Shown here: in pieces, positions 1 through 14,744 of the stretch
Position numbering within the stretch: position 1 is the stretch's first letter
Layout of the letters: the number at the start of each line of letters is the position of its first letter
From: Cognatiluteimonas lumbrici
GTDB taxonomy: Bacteria; Pseudomonadota; Gammaproteobacteria; Xanthomonadales; Xanthomonadaceae
Reading direction: 5' to 3'
DNA: 64,000 bases
Assembly: GCF_006476065.1 (NCBI RefSeq)
Contig: NZ_ML636798.1
Coordinates: 602,906 to 666,905 of the forward strand
Program-made: the position numbers and the translations under genes
Notes under the pieces: generated by a model
Database searches by the model: none
Told to the model about the DNA's origin: nothing
The model's input: the letters and a program-made list of their open reading frames with translations, nothing else

Positions 1-168
1 CCAGCCGCGCGGCAGCAGTTCGAAGTGCCGTTGCAACTGCGCGCGTTCGCCGGGCTCGCCGGGCGGCAGCGCGTCGGCGCGCCCGATCGCGCGCGCGAGC
101 GACGGCGACAGCGACGCGCCCGCGACGCGGCGGCGCGCGGGCAGCAGCAGGATGGCGGCGGGAGCCAT
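1..168 (-). CDS. Unrecognised protein, N-terminal fragment cut by window edge
   Basis: An open frame of 56 codons runs from an ATG at 168 off the left edge. It begins MAPAAILLLPARRRV and continues with an Arg/Ala/Leu-rich stretch that ends HFELLPRGW at the edge. It starts 13 bases after the greA stop, so it is probably the next gene of the carAB-greA operon. In Xanthomonas relatives I recall a phosphoglycerate-mutase-like gene between greA and recJ, and this N-terminus would fit that, but too little is present to prove it. No catalytic motif is visible in the fragment. Confidence 0.5.
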   Translation of the reverse strand, partial: MAPAAILLLPARRRVAGASLSPSLARAIGRADALPPGEPGERAQLQRHFELLPRGW

Positions 169-181
169 CGCGGGCCGGCGC

Positions 182-658
182 TCAGCCTACGTAGCTGACC
201 GAGACGATCTCGTACTCGCGCTGCCCGGCAGGCGCGTCGATGGTGACTTCGTCGCCCTCGTGCTTGCCGATCAGCGCGCGCGCCACCGGCGACGAGATCG
301 CGATCATGCCGAGCTTGATGTCGGCCTCGAGGTCGCCGACGATCTGGTAGGTCTTCTCTTCGCCGGTCTCGGCGTCGGCGAGCACGACGGTGGCGCCGAA
401 CACGACCTTGTCGCCGGCGTCGAGCCTTGAGACGTCGATGACCTGCGCGTTCGAGAGCTCGCCCTCGAGCTGCTTGATGCGGCCCTCGATGAAGCCCTGC
501 TGCTCGCGCGCGGCGTGGTACTCGGCGTTCTCCTTGAGGTCGCCGTGGGCGCGCGCCTCGGCGATCGCCTGGATCACCGCCGGCCGCTTGTTCGACTTGA
601 GGTCGTCGAGTTCGGCGCGCAGGCGCTGCGCGCCCTTGGTGGTCAATGGTGCTTGCAT
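182..658 (-). CDS. greA: Transcription elongation factor GreA
   Basis: 158 residues, the usual GreA length. It binds the RNA polymerase secondary channel and stimulates cleavage of backtracked transcripts. The N-terminal coiled-coil domain (about 1-75) carries the family signature around [20 protein letters not shown], with acidic residues at the hairpin tip. The C-terminal FKBP-like domain (about 80-158) contains [17 protein letters not shown]. The ATG at 658 is preceded by AGGA at SD distance. It lies 17 bases downstream of carB on the same strand, so it is probably read from the carAB transcript. Confidence 0.97.
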   Translation of the reverse strand: MQAPLTTKGAQRLRAELDDLKSNKRPAVIQAIAEARAHGDLKENAEYHAAREQQGFIEGRIKQLEGELSNAQVIDVSRLDAGDKVVFGATVVLADAETGEEKTYQIVGDLEADIKLGMIAISSPVARALIGKHEGDEVTIDAPAGQREYEIVSVSYVG

Positions 659-675
659 GTCGTTCCTGTGGGGTT

Positions 676-3948
<3,273 letters not shown>

Positions 3949-3949
3949 G

Positions 3950-5071
<1,122 letters not shown>

Positions 5072-5153
5072 GGGGGGTTCGCCTACGTCGGGTTGCAGAA
5101 GACCGCCGGAGCGGGCGGAACCGTCCGGAGGCGAAGGAATCAGGCGAGCGGGA

Positions 5154-5159
5154 ATGATA
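5154..5159 (-). promoter_or_regulatory. Possible -10 of the carAB operon
   Basis: TATCAT on the minus strand, 82 bases before the carA GTG, in the only sizeable gap upstream of carA. No convincing -35 is seen. A leader of about 75 bases would follow, with several short GC hairpins. Confidence 0.25.
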
Positions 5160-5213
5160 CCGGCGCGTGGCCTGCCCCGCCAGTGGAAACGCGCGCGAGC
5201 GCGCCTGCGGCGC

Positions 5214-5924
5214 CTACAGCAGGTCCCGGACGCCGTAGAGCCCCGGATCGCGACCCGCCAGTCGCGAGGCCACGTGCAGCGCGCCGCGGGCGAACACGTC
5301 GCGGTTGCCGGCGCGGTGCACCAGTTCGAGGCGCTCGCCTTGCCCGGTGAACTGGACAAGGTGCTCGCCGACGATGTCGCCGGCGCGCAGCGAGGCGTAG
5401 CGCGGTGTCGCGCCGCCCTCCTCGGCCGCCGCGCCCAGGGTCAGCGCGGTGCCCGAGGGCGCGTCCACCTTGCCCGCGTGGTGCGCCTCGACGATGTCGC
5501 AGTCCCAGCCCTCGAGCGCATGCGCCGCGCGCGCGACCAGCCCGGCCAGCACCGCCACCCCGAGGCTGAAGTTCGATGCCCAGCACGCCGGCACCCGCTC
5601 CGCGGCCAGCCGCAGCGCATCGCGCTGGGCTTCGGAGAGCCCGGTGGTGCCGGACACGAAGGCCGCGCCGCGCGCGACCGCCAGCGCCAGGACGCGGTCG
5701 AAGGCGTCCGGGCGGCTGAAGTCCACCAATGCGTCGAACGCCGGCACGCCCGAAAGCTCGCGCGCCGAGAACTGCGGCACGCCGTCCACCACGCGTTGCG
5801 AGGGCTGCTGCGAGACCGCCCCGGCCACCGCGAAGCGCGCGGGTTGCTCCGCGCACAGGCGCAGCAGGGCCTGGCCCATGCGGCCGGTGGAGCCGTGGAT
5901 CAGCACGCGGAGGGGGGCGTCCAT
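5214..5924 (-). CDS. dapB: 4-hydroxy-tetrahydrodipicolinate reductase
   Basis: 236 residues, slightly short for DapB. It reduces the dihydrodipicolinate precursor in lysine and meso-diaminopimelate synthesis. The N-terminal nucleotide-binding motif is HGSTGRMGQ. The catalytic region reads [19 protein letters not shown], with the conserved His pair and Lys. The end, GLYGVRDLL, matches the family C-terminus. The start ATG at 5924 has no clear Shine-Dalgarno; a TAGCCT hexamer lies seven bases upstream. It sits between dnaJ and carA as in Xanthomonas, separated from dnaJ by a REP-like palindrome. Confidence 0.96.
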   Translation of the reverse strand: MDAPLRVLIHGSTGRMGQALLRLCAEQPARFAVAGAVSQQPSQRVVDGVPQFSARELSGVPAFDALVDFSRPDAFDRVLALAVARGAAFVSGTTGLSEAQRDALRLAAERVPACWASNFSLGVAVLAGLVARAAHALEGWDCDIVEAHHAGKVDAPSGTALTLGAAAEEGGATPRYASLRAGDIVGEHLVQFTGQGERLELVHRAGNRDVFARGALHVASRLAGRDPGLYGVRDLL

Positions 5925-5942
5925 CCGCGAAAGGCTATCACT

Positions 5943-5993
5943 GTGGGAGCGGCGGAAGCCGCGATGCCGAATCGCGGCTTCCGCCGCTCCCAC
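5943..5993. repeat. REP-like inverted pair between dnaJ and dapB
   Basis: Two perfectly complementary 23-bp arms (5943-5965 and 5971-5993) flank a 5-base loop. The arm starts GTGGGAGCGGCGGAAGCCGC. The right arm ends on the first base of the dnaJ stop codon complement, so the element abuts dnaJ with no spacer. As RNA it would form a very strong hairpin after dnaJ and may limit readthrough or protect the transcript end. Confidence 0.9.
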
Positions 5994-7126
5994 TACGACA
6001 CCATCCGGTCCCAGAAGCCCTTGACGCCGTCGAGGAAGGTGCTGGCCTTCGGCGAATGCCGGCGCGCGCCCTCGCCGACGAAGGTGGCCTCGAACAGCTC
6101 CAGCAGTTCGCGCTGCTCGGCGGTCAGGTTGACCGGCGTCTCCACCACCGCCTTGCAGTACAGGTCGCCCGGCGCACGGCTGCGCACGGACTTGACGCCC
6201 TTGTCGCGCAGCCGGAACTGCTTGCCGGTCTGGGTCTCGGCCGGGATCCGCAGTTCGACCTCGCCGTCGAGCGTCGGCACCCGGATGACGTCGCCGAGCG
6301 CCGCCTGCGAGATGCGGATCGGCACCTCGCAGTGCAGGTCGTCGCCGTCGCGCACGAAGATCGGGTGCGGGCGCACTCGCACCTCGACGTACAGGTCGCC
6401 GGGCGGGGTGCCGGCGGGCCCGGCCTCGCCCTCGCCCGCCAGCCGGATGCGGTCGCCGCTGTCCACGCCCGCGGGGACCTTCACCGACAGCACCTTCTCC
6501 TGTTCCACGCGGCCGTTGCCGTGGCAGGTCTTGCACGGGTTGGCGATAGTCTGGCCGCGGCCGCCGCAGTGCGGGCACGGCTGCTGCATGGTGAAGATGC
6601 CGCGCTGCATGCGCACCTGGCCGCGCCCGTGGCAGGTGCCGCAGGTCTCCAGCCGACCGTCCTCGGAGCCGCTGCCGTCGCAGCTGCCGCAGGCCGCCAG
6701 CGTGGGCAGCTCGATACGCTTCTCGACCCCGGCCACGGCCTCCTCGAGGTCGAGCTCCATGACGTAGCCGATGTCGGCGCCGCGGCGCGGGCCGCGTGCG
6801 CCGCCGCCGCCGCCGAAGATGTTGCCGAAGATGTCCCCGAAGATGTCGCCCATGTCGCCGAAGCCGGGACCCGGGCCGGCACCGCCGCCGCCCATGCCGT
6901 GCTCGAACGCGGCATGCCCGTGGGCGTCGTACAGCCGGCGCCGCGACGGGTCGGACAGCACCTCGTAGGCTTCCTTGCACTCCTTGAACGACTCCAGCGC
7001 CGCGGCGTCCCCCGGGTTGCGGTCCGGGTGGTACTTCATCGCGCAGCGCCGGTAGGCCTTCTTCAGTTCGTCGTCGCCGGCGTTGCGGGCAACGCCGAGT
7101 ACTTCGTAGTAATCCCGCTTCGACAT
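5993..7126 (-). CDS. dnaJ: Chaperone protein DnaJ (Hsp40)
   Basis: 377 residues. It delivers unfolded clients to DnaK and stimulates its ATPase. The J domain (1-70) has the HPD motif at 33-35. A Gly/Phe-rich linker with repeated GDIFG units follows. Four zinc-binding CxxCxGxG repeats are present: [24 protein letters not shown] and CKTCHGNG. The C-terminal substrate-binding domain then runs to the end. It is last in the hrcA-grpE-dnaK-dnaJ operon, 52 bases after dnaK. Confidence 0.98.
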   Translation of the reverse strand: MSKRDYYEVLGVARNAGDDELKKAYRRCAMKYHPDRNPGDAAALESFKECKEAYEVLSDPSRRRLYDAHGHAAFEHGMGGGGAGPGPGFGDMGDIFGDIFGNIFGGGGGARGPRRGADIGYVMELDLEEAVAGVEKRIELPTLAACGSCDGSGSEDGRLETCGTCHGRGQVRMQRGIFTMQQPCPHCGGRGQTIANPCKTCHGNGRVEQEKVLSVKVPAGVDSGDRIRLAGEGEAGPAGTPPGDLYVEVRVRPHPIFVRDGDDLHCEVPIRISQAALGDVIRVPTLDGEVELRIPAETQTGKQFRLRDKGVKSVRSRAPGDLYCKAVVETPVNLTAEQRELLELFEATFVGEGARRHSPKASTFLDGVKGFWDRMVS

Positions 7127-7145
7127 CGTGTCCCCTCGACGGCGA

Positions 7146-7166
7146 ACCGGGGGCCATGCCCCCGGT
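7146..7166 (-). promoter_or_regulatory. Hairpin between dnaK and dnaJ
   Basis: Perfect 9-bp arms ACCGGGGGC and GCCCCCGGT around a 3-base CAT loop. There is no T-run, so it is not a classic terminator. It may set the dnaK:dnaJ ratio by partial attenuation or by protecting the upstream mRNA end; this role is inference. Confidence 0.55.
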
Positions 7167-7178
7167 CACCTGGTGCCC

Positions 7179-9113
<1,935 letters not shown>

Positions 9114-9206
9114 TGCTGGCTCCTTGCTGGATCTCTGTGTCTGGGGGCGCTCTTGCGCCGATGCTGTTGAATTGGGGGCGTGTCGCGGAGGTTCAACCGG
9201 GCGCGG

Positions 9207-9731
9207 TCACTCCGCGACCACGACCAGGGCCGGGCGCAGCAGGCGTTCGTTCAGGACGTAGCCCTTCTGGAACAGCTGCGACACCGCGCCCGAGGGGATG
9301 CCCTCGGCCGCGGCCATGCTCATGGCCTGGTGGCGCTCCGGGTCGAAGGCCTCGCCGGGCGCCGGCGCGACCTCGGTCAGGCCGTTGGCGGCGGCGATCC
9401 GGTGCAGCTCGCGCAGGGTCAGCTCGAGGCCGGCGCGCAGCGGGTCGTTGCTCGCGGCCGTGGCCAGGCCCGCTTCCATCGCGTCGAACAGCGGCAACAG
9501 GTCGGCCAGCAGGCGTTCGTTGGCGAAGCGGCGGGCCTGGTCCAGCTCGCGCGCCATGCGCTTGCGCTGGTTCTCGAGGTCGGCGCGTTCGCGCAGCATG
9601 TCCGCGCGCAGCTGCTCGTTCTCGGCGCGGAGGGCTTCCACTTCCTCGCCGCGGCCGGGGTCCTGCGCGGCGTCGCGATCAACGTCCTGCGGCTGCTCGC
9701 CGCGCTCGTCGGTCTCGGGTCTCTGGGTCAT
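9207..9731 (-). CDS. grpE: Nucleotide exchange factor GrpE
   Basis: 174 residues. It exchanges ADP for ATP on DnaK. The N-terminus is acidic and disordered, followed by a long coiled coil (about 35-90, [20 protein letters not shown]). The C-terminal beta domain has the family pattern [20 protein letters not shown] and [20 protein letters not shown]. It lies between hrcA and dnaK on the same strand. A short perfect hairpin (9780-9794) sits in the gap directly after the hrcA stop. Confidence 0.97.
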   Translation of the reverse strand: MTQRPETDERGEQPQDVDRDAAQDPGRGEEVEALRAENEQLRADMLRERADLENQRKRMARELDQARRFANERLLADLLPLFDAMEAGLATAASNDPLRAGLELTLRELHRIAAANGLTEVAPAPGEAFDPERHQAMSMAAAEGIPSGAVSQLFQKGYVLNERLLRPALVVVAE

Positions 9732-9779
9732 GCTCGGGTTCCGTTCGCGGCCGACTGCCGCCCCGGGGGAGCTATGGGG

Positions 9780-9794
9780 GCCGCCGCGGGCGGC
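9780..9794 (-). promoter_or_regulatory. Hairpin immediately after the hrcA stop codon
   Basis: GCCGCC and GGCGGC arms (6 bp) around GCG, one base downstream of the hrcA stop. It lacks a T-run. It could reduce or stabilise transcription into grpE. Confidence 0.4.
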
Positions 9795-9795
9795 T

Positions 9796-10854
9796 TCAAC
9801 CCCGGTCGAGCGCCGCGCCGAGCACGTCGGCGGCGGCCTGCACCATCGGGATCACCCGGTCGTAGGCCATCCGCGACGGCCCGATCACGCCGAGCACGCC
9901 CAGCGGGCGGTCGCCTGCGGCGTACGGAGCGGTCACCAGCGACATCCCTTCCAGCGGCGCCAGCCCGGTTTCCTCGCCGATGAAGATGCGCACGCCGGGC
10001 GCGGCCATGGTCCGCTCCAGCAACTGCAGGATCTCGCGCTTGCGCGCGAACGCCTCGAACAGCTCGCGCAGCCGCTCCAGGTCGGCGAGGTCCTGGACGC
10101 CGATCAGCCGGGTCTGCCCGGCCAGCACCATGCCCTCGGCCGGGTCCGCGACCGCGCCGTCCTCGTCCTCGGCCAGCGCCTGCTCGGCCAGCTCGACGCT
10201 GCGCGACAGCAGCGTCTCCATCTCGTCGCGCGCGGCCTTGAGCTCGGCCACCAGCGCCACCCGGATCTCGGCCAGCGGGCGCCCGGCGAAATGGTGGTTC
10301 AGGTAGTTGGCCACCTGCTCCAGTTCGCCGGCGTCGTAGGCGCGCCGGGTCTGCAGCACCCGGTTCTGCACGTCGTTGTCGGCGAACACCAGGATCGCCA
10401 GCACCCTGCCCGGCTCCAGCGGCACGAAGTCGATGTGGCGGAACGCGAAGTGCCCGCGGCGCGGCACGCTGACCACGCCGACGAAGCGGCTCATCGCCGA
10501 CAGCAGCTCGGAGGCGTTGCCGAGCAGCGCGCGCGTGCCCGAGCCGGCCGGCAGCTCCTGGCGCAGGCGCGCGACTTCCGCCTCGGGGAGCGGCCGCGGC
10601 TGCAGCAGCGAGTCCACGAACACCCGGTAGCCCTGCGCGGTGGGCACGCGCCCGGCCGAGGTGTGCGGGGAGCTGAGCAGGCCGGCCTCCTCGAGGTCGG
10701 CGAGGATGTTGCGGATGGTGGCCGGGCTCACGTCCAGGCCCGCGTGCCGGGCCAGGGTCTGCGACCCGACCGGAGCCCCGTCGCGGATGTGGCGCGAGAT
10801 CAGCGTGCGCAGCAATTGCCGCGCGCGCGGGTCCAGCAGGTCGTCTTTGGCCAT
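9796..10854 (-). CDS. hrcA: Heat-inducible transcription repressor HrcA
   Basis: 352 residues. HrcA represses chaperone genes by binding CIRCE operators. The winged-helix N-terminus includes [20 protein letters not shown] and [20 protein letters not shown]. The C-terminal GAF-like domain ends with [20 protein letters not shown] and [20 protein letters not shown]. It heads the operon. No CIRCE inverted repeat is seen in front of it. The ATG has no Shine-Dalgarno but a -10-like TATATC six bases upstream, compatible with a leaderless transcript. Confidence 0.97.
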   Translation of the reverse strand: MAKDDLLDPRARQLLRTLISRHIRDGAPVGSQTLARHAGLDVSPATIRNILADLEEAGLLSSPHTSAGRVPTAQGYRVFVDSLLQPRPLPEAEVARLRQELPAGSGTRALLGNASELLSAMSRFVGVVSVPRRGHFAFRHIDFVPLEPGRVLAILVFADNDVQNRVLQTRRAYDAGELEQVANYLNHHFAGRPLAEIRVALVAELKAARDEMETLLSRSVELAEQALAEDEDGAVADPAEGMVLAGQTRLIGVQDLADLERLRELFEAFARKREILQLLERTMAAPGVRIFIGEETGLAPLEGMSLVTAPYAAGDRPLGVLGVIGPSRMAYDRVIPMVQAAADVLGAALDRG

Positions 10855-10860
10855 GCCCGG

Positions 10861-10889
10861 GATATAGCCCCAGCCCGGTAGCGGCGCAA
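10861..10889 (-). promoter_or_regulatory. Candidate hrcA promoter
   Basis: On the minus strand, TTGCGC (10884-10889) and TATATC (10861-10866) are separated by 17 bases. The -10 ends six bases before the ATG, so transcription would begin at or next to the start codon. No heat-shock sigma consensus (CTTGAAA and CCCCATNT) is recognisable here. Confidence 0.45.
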
Positions 10890-10922
10890 GTCGCAGGCGC
10901 AGCGGTTGCGACGCCGATCTCT

Positions 10923-10928
10923 TACGCT
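10923..10928 (+). promoter_or_regulatory. Candidate recN -10 (leaderless type)
   Basis: TACGCT lies exactly six bases before the recN ATG, and no Shine-Dalgarno is present. The -35 is weak. No obvious LexA box is seen, although recN is often SOS-controlled. Confidence 0.35.
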
Positions 10929-10934
10929 ATTGCC

Positions 10935-12608
10935 ATGCTGACCCGCCTGGCCATCCGCGACTTCGCCGTCGTCGCCGTCACCGAACTGGAATTCGGGTCC
11001 GGTCTCACCGTGATCTCCGGCGAGACCGGCGCCGGCAAGTCGCTGCTGGTGGACGCCCTCGGCTTCCTGTCCGGGCTGCGCGCCGACAGCGGCATGGTCC
11101 GCCACGGCGCCCCGCGCGCCGAGCTGGTCGCCGAGTTCTCCCTCGACGACGCCCCCGACGCGCTGGCGTGGCTGCGCGAGGCCGAGTTCGACGACGGCGG
11201 CGAGTGCCAGCTGCGGCGCACCCTGCGCGCCGACGGCGGCTCGCGCGCGTGGATCAACGGGCGCCCGGCGACCATGGCCCAGCTCTCGGAACTGGCCGCG
11301 CTGCTGGTCGAGATCCACGGCCAGCACGAGCACCAGGCGCTGCTGTCGCGCGCCAGCCAGCTCGCGCTGCTGGATGCCTTCGGCGGCACCGAGGCGCCGC
11401 TCTCCGCGGTGCGCCAGGCGGCGCGCGAATGGAGCGCCCTGCTGCGCGAGCGCGAGCAGCTGGCCGGCCAGGGCGACGTCGGCGACCGCATCGCCTGGCT
11501 CGAGCACCAGCTCGGGGAACTGCAGCGCGAGTCGCTGGAGCCGGAGCACATCGCGGAGCTCACCAGCAGCCACCGCCGGCATGCGCACGCCGCCGAACTG
11601 ATCGGGACCTGCGAGACCGCGGTGGCGCGCCTGGGCGACGAGCACGAGGCCGCGCCGCTGCGCGTGCTGCATTCGGTGCGCGCCGAACTCTCGCGCCAGG
11701 CCGCGCACGAGCCGCGCCTGGGCGAGGTCGAAGCGATGCTGGAGTCGGCCACGATCCAGGTGGACGAGGCGCTGGCCCTGCTCGACCAGGTGCGCGGCGA
11801 CCTCGACCTCGACCCGGGCGCGCTGGAGGAGCTCGACCAGCGGCTCGGGCGCCTGCACGAACTCTCGCGCAAGCACCGGGTGCCGCCCGAGGGCCTGGCC
11901 GCGCAACGCGACGCGCTCGCCGCCGAGCTCGAGGCGCTGCGCGGCGCCGGCGAACGGCTGCGCAAGCTGGATGGCGAAATCGCCGCCGCGGAGGCCGCCT
12001 GGCGCAAGGCGGCCGAAACCCTGTCCGCGGCCCGCGCCAAGGCCGCGAAGGCGCTCTCGAAGGCCACCACCGCATTGCTGTCCGAACTGGGCATGGGCGG
12101 CGGTCGCTTCGAGGTGCAACTGGAGCCCGCCGGCGGCAGCCAGCCCGATCCGCAGGGCGCCGAGCGCGCCGAGTTCCTGGTCTCGGCGAATGCCGGGCAG
12201 CCGCCGCGGCCGCTGCGCAAGGTCGCCTCCGGCGGCGAGCTGTCGCGCATCTCGCTGGCGATCGAGGTGGCCGCGCTGGGCAAGGACGCGGTGCCGACCA
12301 TGGTGTTCGACGAGGTCGACTCGGGCATCGGCGGCGCGGTCGCGCAGATCGTCGGCGAGAAGCTGCGCGCGCTCGGCGCCTCGCGCCAGGCGCTGTGCGT
12401 GACCCACCTGCCGCAGGTCGCCGCGCAGGGCCACGCCCACTACCGGGTCAGCAAGGCCGAGCGCGAGGGCATGACCCAGAGCGCAGTGCAGCGCCTGGAC
12501 GCCGCCGCGCGCGAGGAGGAGCTGGCGCGCATGCTCGGCGGGGTCGAGGTCGGCAAGGAGGCGCGCGCCGCCGCGCGCCGGTTGCTCAGGGACGCTTCTT
12601 CTTCCTGA
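10935..12608 (+). CDS. recN: DNA repair protein RecN
   Basis: 557 residues. An SMC-like ATPase that acts on double-strand breaks. Walker A is GETGAGKS near residue 35. A long coiled-coil centre (about 150-370) precedes the C-terminal ABC half, with the signature ASGGELSRISLAIE and Walker B VFDEVDSGIGG. It is transcribed away from hrcA. Its 3' end overlaps the end of the convergent fur gene by 23 bp, so the last codons of both genes share DNA. Confidence 0.97.
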   Translation: MLTRLAIRDFAVVAVTELEFGSGLTVISGETGAGKSLLVDALGFLSGLRADSGMVRHGAPRAELVAEFSLDDAPDALAWLREAEFDDGGECQLRRTLRADGGSRAWINGRPATMAQLSELAALLVEIHGQHEHQALLSRASQLALLDAFGGTEAPLSAVRQAAREWSALLREREQLAGQGDVGDRIAWLEHQLGELQRESLEPEHIAELTSSHRRHAHAAELIGTCETAVARLGDEHEAAPLRVLHSVRAELSRQAAHEPRLGEVEAMLESATIQVDEALALLDQVRGDLDLDPGALEELDQRLGRLHELSRKHRVPPEGLAAQRDALAAELEALRGAGERLRKLDGEIAAAEAAWRKAAETLSAARAKAAKALSKATTALLSELGMGGGRFEVQLEPAGGSQPDPQGAERAEFLVSANAGQPPRPLRKVASGGELSRISLAIEVAALGKDAVPTMVFDEVDSGIGGAVAQIVGEKLRALGASRQALCVTHLPQVAAQGHAHYRVSKAEREGMTQSAVQRLDAAAREEELARMLGGVEVGKEARAAARRLLRDASSS

Positions 12609-12993
12609 CGTACAGGACCAGCGAGTGGTCCTCGATCTCGTAGCCGTGCTGGGCCGCGATCACGTGCTGCAGCCGCTCGATCTCGTCGTTGTGGAACTCG
12701 ATGACCTTGCCCGTGTCCACGTCCACCATGTGGTCGTGGTGCTCGCCCCGGTCCAGTTCGTAGACCGCCTGGCCGCCTTCGAAGTTGTGCTTGAGCACCA
12801 GCCCCGCGGCCTCGAACTGGGTCAGCACCCGGTACACCGTGGCCAGGCCGATCTCGTCGCCCTGCTCGATCAGGTGGCGGTAGATGTCCTCGGCGGTCAT
12901 GTGCCGGGGGCGGATCTCGTCCATCAGCGACAGGATCCGCATCCGCGGGTGGGTCACCTTGAGTCCGGCCTTGCGCAGTTCCTGGGATTCCAT
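12586..12993 (-). CDS. fur: Ferric uptake regulator Fur
   Basis: 135 residues. An iron-responsive repressor. The winged-helix N-terminal domain holds GLATVYRVLTQFEAAGLV. The metal and dimer domain has the His-rich GEHHDHMVDVDTGKVIEF. There are no cysteines, so the structural CxxC zinc sites of some Fur proteins are absent, as in other Xanthomonadaceae and Pseudomonas. It is divergent from bamE with a 68-base gap and convergent with recN, where the coding ends overlap. Confidence 0.97.
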   Translation of the reverse strand: MESQELRKAGLKVTHPRMRILSLMDEIRPRHMTAEDIYRHLIEQGDEIGLATVYRVLTQFEAAGLVLKHNFEGGQAVYELDRGEHHDHMVDVDTGKVIEFHNDEIERLQHVIAAQHGYEIEDHSLVLYVRKKKRP

Positions 12994-13061
12994 GGCGGGT
13001 GCGACTCCGTCTGGGGCTTGCGTGTATTATCGGCACGTTTCCCCACTTCCGCGAATCGCGC

Positions 13062-13454
13062 ATGCCCAGGATCCCCCTCGCCGCCGCCCTGGCCGCCCTC
13101 GTTGCGGTCGCCACCGCCGGTTGCGGCATCGTCTACAAGCAGCCCATCTACCAAGGCACGCTGATGGACAAGGAGGCCGTCGACCAGCTCCAGGTGGGCA
13201 TGAGCAAGCAGCAGGTCCAGGTGCTGCTGGGCTCGCCGTCCATCGCCGACCCGTTCCACCACGACCGCTGGGACTACACCGCCAGCGAGCGCACCGACCG
13301 TCTCGGCCACGTCGAGATCCGCAACTTCACGGTGTACTTCGAGAACGACGTCGTCACCCGCTGGGAAGGCGAGTACTTCCCCGAGCAGGACGAGGAGCTG
13401 GCGCGACGCATGGCCCGCTACGGCAACCTGTCGCCGGACGACAAGAAGAAATAG
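13062..13454 (+). CDS. bamE: Outer membrane assembly lipoprotein BamE (OmlA)
   Basis: 130 residues. A lipoprotein of the BAM complex that folds outer-membrane proteins. The start at 13062 gives a signal peptide of about 20 residues ending in the lipobox ATAG before Cys. The mature part has YKQPIYQG, the VQVLLGSPSIADPFHHDRWD region and the SmpA/OmlA fold. An upstream in-frame ATG at 12999 would spoil the signal peptide, so I rejected it. The fur-omlA divergent arrangement is typical of Xanthomonas. Confidence 0.95.
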   Translation: MPRIPLAAALAALVAVATAGCGIVYKQPIYQGTLMDKEAVDQLQVGMSKQQVQVLLGSPSIADPFHHDRWDYTASERTDRLGHVEIRNFTVYFENDVVTRWEGEYFPEQDEELARRMARYGNLSPDDKKK

Positions 13455-13458
13455 ACCC

Positions 13459-13740
13459 CTACCCGTCTTTCGCCGCCCGCTTCCTCCGGGCCTCTTTCGG
13501 ATCCATGACCAGCGGCCGCAGCAGCTCGACGCGGTCGCCGTCGTGCAACGCCACCTCCGGGCCCGCACGCTCGCCGTGCAGCGCGTAGCCGGCGATCCCG
13601 TCCAGCGGCAGCCCGCTGGCTGCCAGCGCATCGCCCAGGGTGGCGCCTTCGGGCAACTCCAGCGCCACCCGCTCGAAGCGCCGCGGCCAGGCGCGCACGA
13701 CCTCGACCCGGAGCGTCCGGCGGCCCATGCCGCCAGTCAC
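13459..13740 (-). CDS. rnfH: RnfH family ubiquitin-like protein
   Basis: About 93 residues from a GTG at 13740, or 89 from the ATG at 13728. The GTG overlaps the ratA stop as GTGA and has AAGG upstream, so translational coupling favours it. The protein has the beta-grasp pattern LRVEVVRAWPRRFERVALEL, then GDRVELLRPLVMDPKEARRK, typical of UPF0125/RnfH. Its biochemical role is unknown. It always travels with ratA. Its end faces bamE with only four bases between. Confidence 0.9.
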   Translation of the reverse strand: MTGGMGRRTLRVEVVRAWPRRFERVALELPEGATLGDALAASGLPLDGIAGYALHGERAGPEVALHDGDRVELLRPLVMDPKEARRKRAAKDG

Positions 13741-14156
13741 CCCGCGACCTTCACGAAGTCGTCCACCATGCGGTCGGCCAGGCCCTGGAAGCCGAGCGCC
13801 ATCGCCGGGCCCAGCAGGCGGCTGCGCGGCTCGAAGTCCAGGGTGAGCGTGACCCGGCAGGCGGATTCGTCCAGGGCGTGGAAGGTCCACTGGCCGCTGA
13901 GCCGCTTGAACGGCCCGTCGCGCAGGTCCATGTCGATGCGGTGCGGGGGCGAGAGCGTGTTCTCGGTGGTGAACCAGGTGCGCAGCGCGCCGAACCCGAG
14001 GTCGAGCCGCGCCACCACCCGCTCCGGGCCGGACTCCAGCACCTGCGCCCCCTCGCACCAGTCGAAGCGGCGCGGGTAGGCCTCGATGTCGTTGACCAGC
14101 TCGAACATGCGGGCGGCGGAATGCTCGACGAGGGCGCTGCGCTGGATTCTCGGCAT
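13737..14156 (-). CDS. ratA: RatA-like START/polyketide-cyclase family protein
   Basis: 139 residues from ATG 14156 ([20 protein letters not shown]). It has the START-fold pattern [20 protein letters not shown] and ends with [15 protein letters not shown]. The E. coli homologue RatA binds 50S subunits and blocks subunit joining; the wider family (Coq10) binds quinones, so the role here is open. Only 14 bases separate its ATG from that of divergent smpB, so the promoters of each must lie in or beside the other gene. Confidence 0.92.
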   Translation of the reverse strand: MPRIQRSALVEHSAARMFELVNDIEAYPRRFDWCEGAQVLESGPERVVARLDLGFGALRTWFTTENTLSPPHRIDMDLRDGPFKRLSGQWTFHALDESACRVTLTLDFEPRSRLLGPAMALGFQGLADRMVDDFVKVAG

Positions 14157-14170
14157 GGGAAGGCTGGACA

Positions 14171-14674
14171 ATGGACGCGATGGCGAAGAAGCAATCCAAG
14201 GATAAGGCAAACGGCGGCGGCACCATCGCGCTGAACAAGCGCGCGCGCCACGACTACCACCTCGAGCACAGGCACGAGGCGGGGCTGGCGTTGCAGGGCT
14301 GGGAGCTCAAGGCCATCCGCGCCGGCCGCGCCAACATCACCGAAGCCTACGCGGTGATCCGCGACGGCGAGCTGTACCTGTTCGGCGCGCAGATCACGCC
14401 GCTGATCTCGGCCTCCAGCCACGTCGTCGCCGACGAGCGCCGCACCCGCAAGCTGCTGCTGCACCGACGCGAGATCGACACCCTGATCGGGCGCGTGCAG
14501 CGCGAGGGCTACACCCTGGTGCCGACCGCGCTCTACTGGAAGGGCAACAAGGTCAAGGCCGAGATCGCGCTGGCCAAGGGCAAGCAGACCCACGACAAGC
14601 GCGAGGCGGCCAAGGACCGCGACTGGAACCGCGAGAAGGCGCGCGTGCTGCGGCAGCACAACAAGGCCGGTTAG
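14171..14674 (+). CDS. smpB: SsrA-binding protein SmpB
   Basis: 167 residues (an ATG at 14180 would give 164). It binds tmRNA and delivers it to stalled ribosomes. It has the beta-barrel core with [20 protein letters not shown] and [19 protein letters not shown]. The basic C-terminal tail is [20 protein letters not shown], which becomes helical in the ribosomal mRNA channel. Its partner ssrA lies 2.3 kb downstream. Confidence 0.98.
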   Translation: MDAMAKKQSKDKANGGGTIALNKRARHDYHLEHRHEAGLALQGWELKAIRAGRANITEAYAVIRDGELYLFGAQITPLISASSHVVADERRTRKLLLHRREIDTLIGRVQREGYTLVPTALYWKGNKVKAEIALAKGKQTHDKREAAKDRDWNREKARVLRQHNKAG

Positions 14675-14689
14675 GTCGCTCGCTGCGCT

Positions 14690-14735
14690 CGCTGTCAGCG
14701 GCCGCTTCGCGCCCTGTGAGCGGCGGCTTCGCCGC
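14690..14735. repeat. REP-like hairpin sequence after smpB
   Basis: Two related blocks, TGTCAGCGGCCGCTTCGCG and TGTGAGCGGCGGCTTCGCCG, each with a GCGGC/GCCGC-type stem. They lie between the convergent smpB and histidine kinase genes and may act as a bidirectional stop. The match to the other REP-like elements here is only partial. Confidence 0.45.
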
Positions 14736-14744
14736 CTGGTGAGG

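Noticed and set aside
12999-13061. An upstream ATG for bamE adding 21 residues
   Set aside because: It would bury the lipoprotein signal peptide; the ATG at 13062 gives a proper signal and lipobox.
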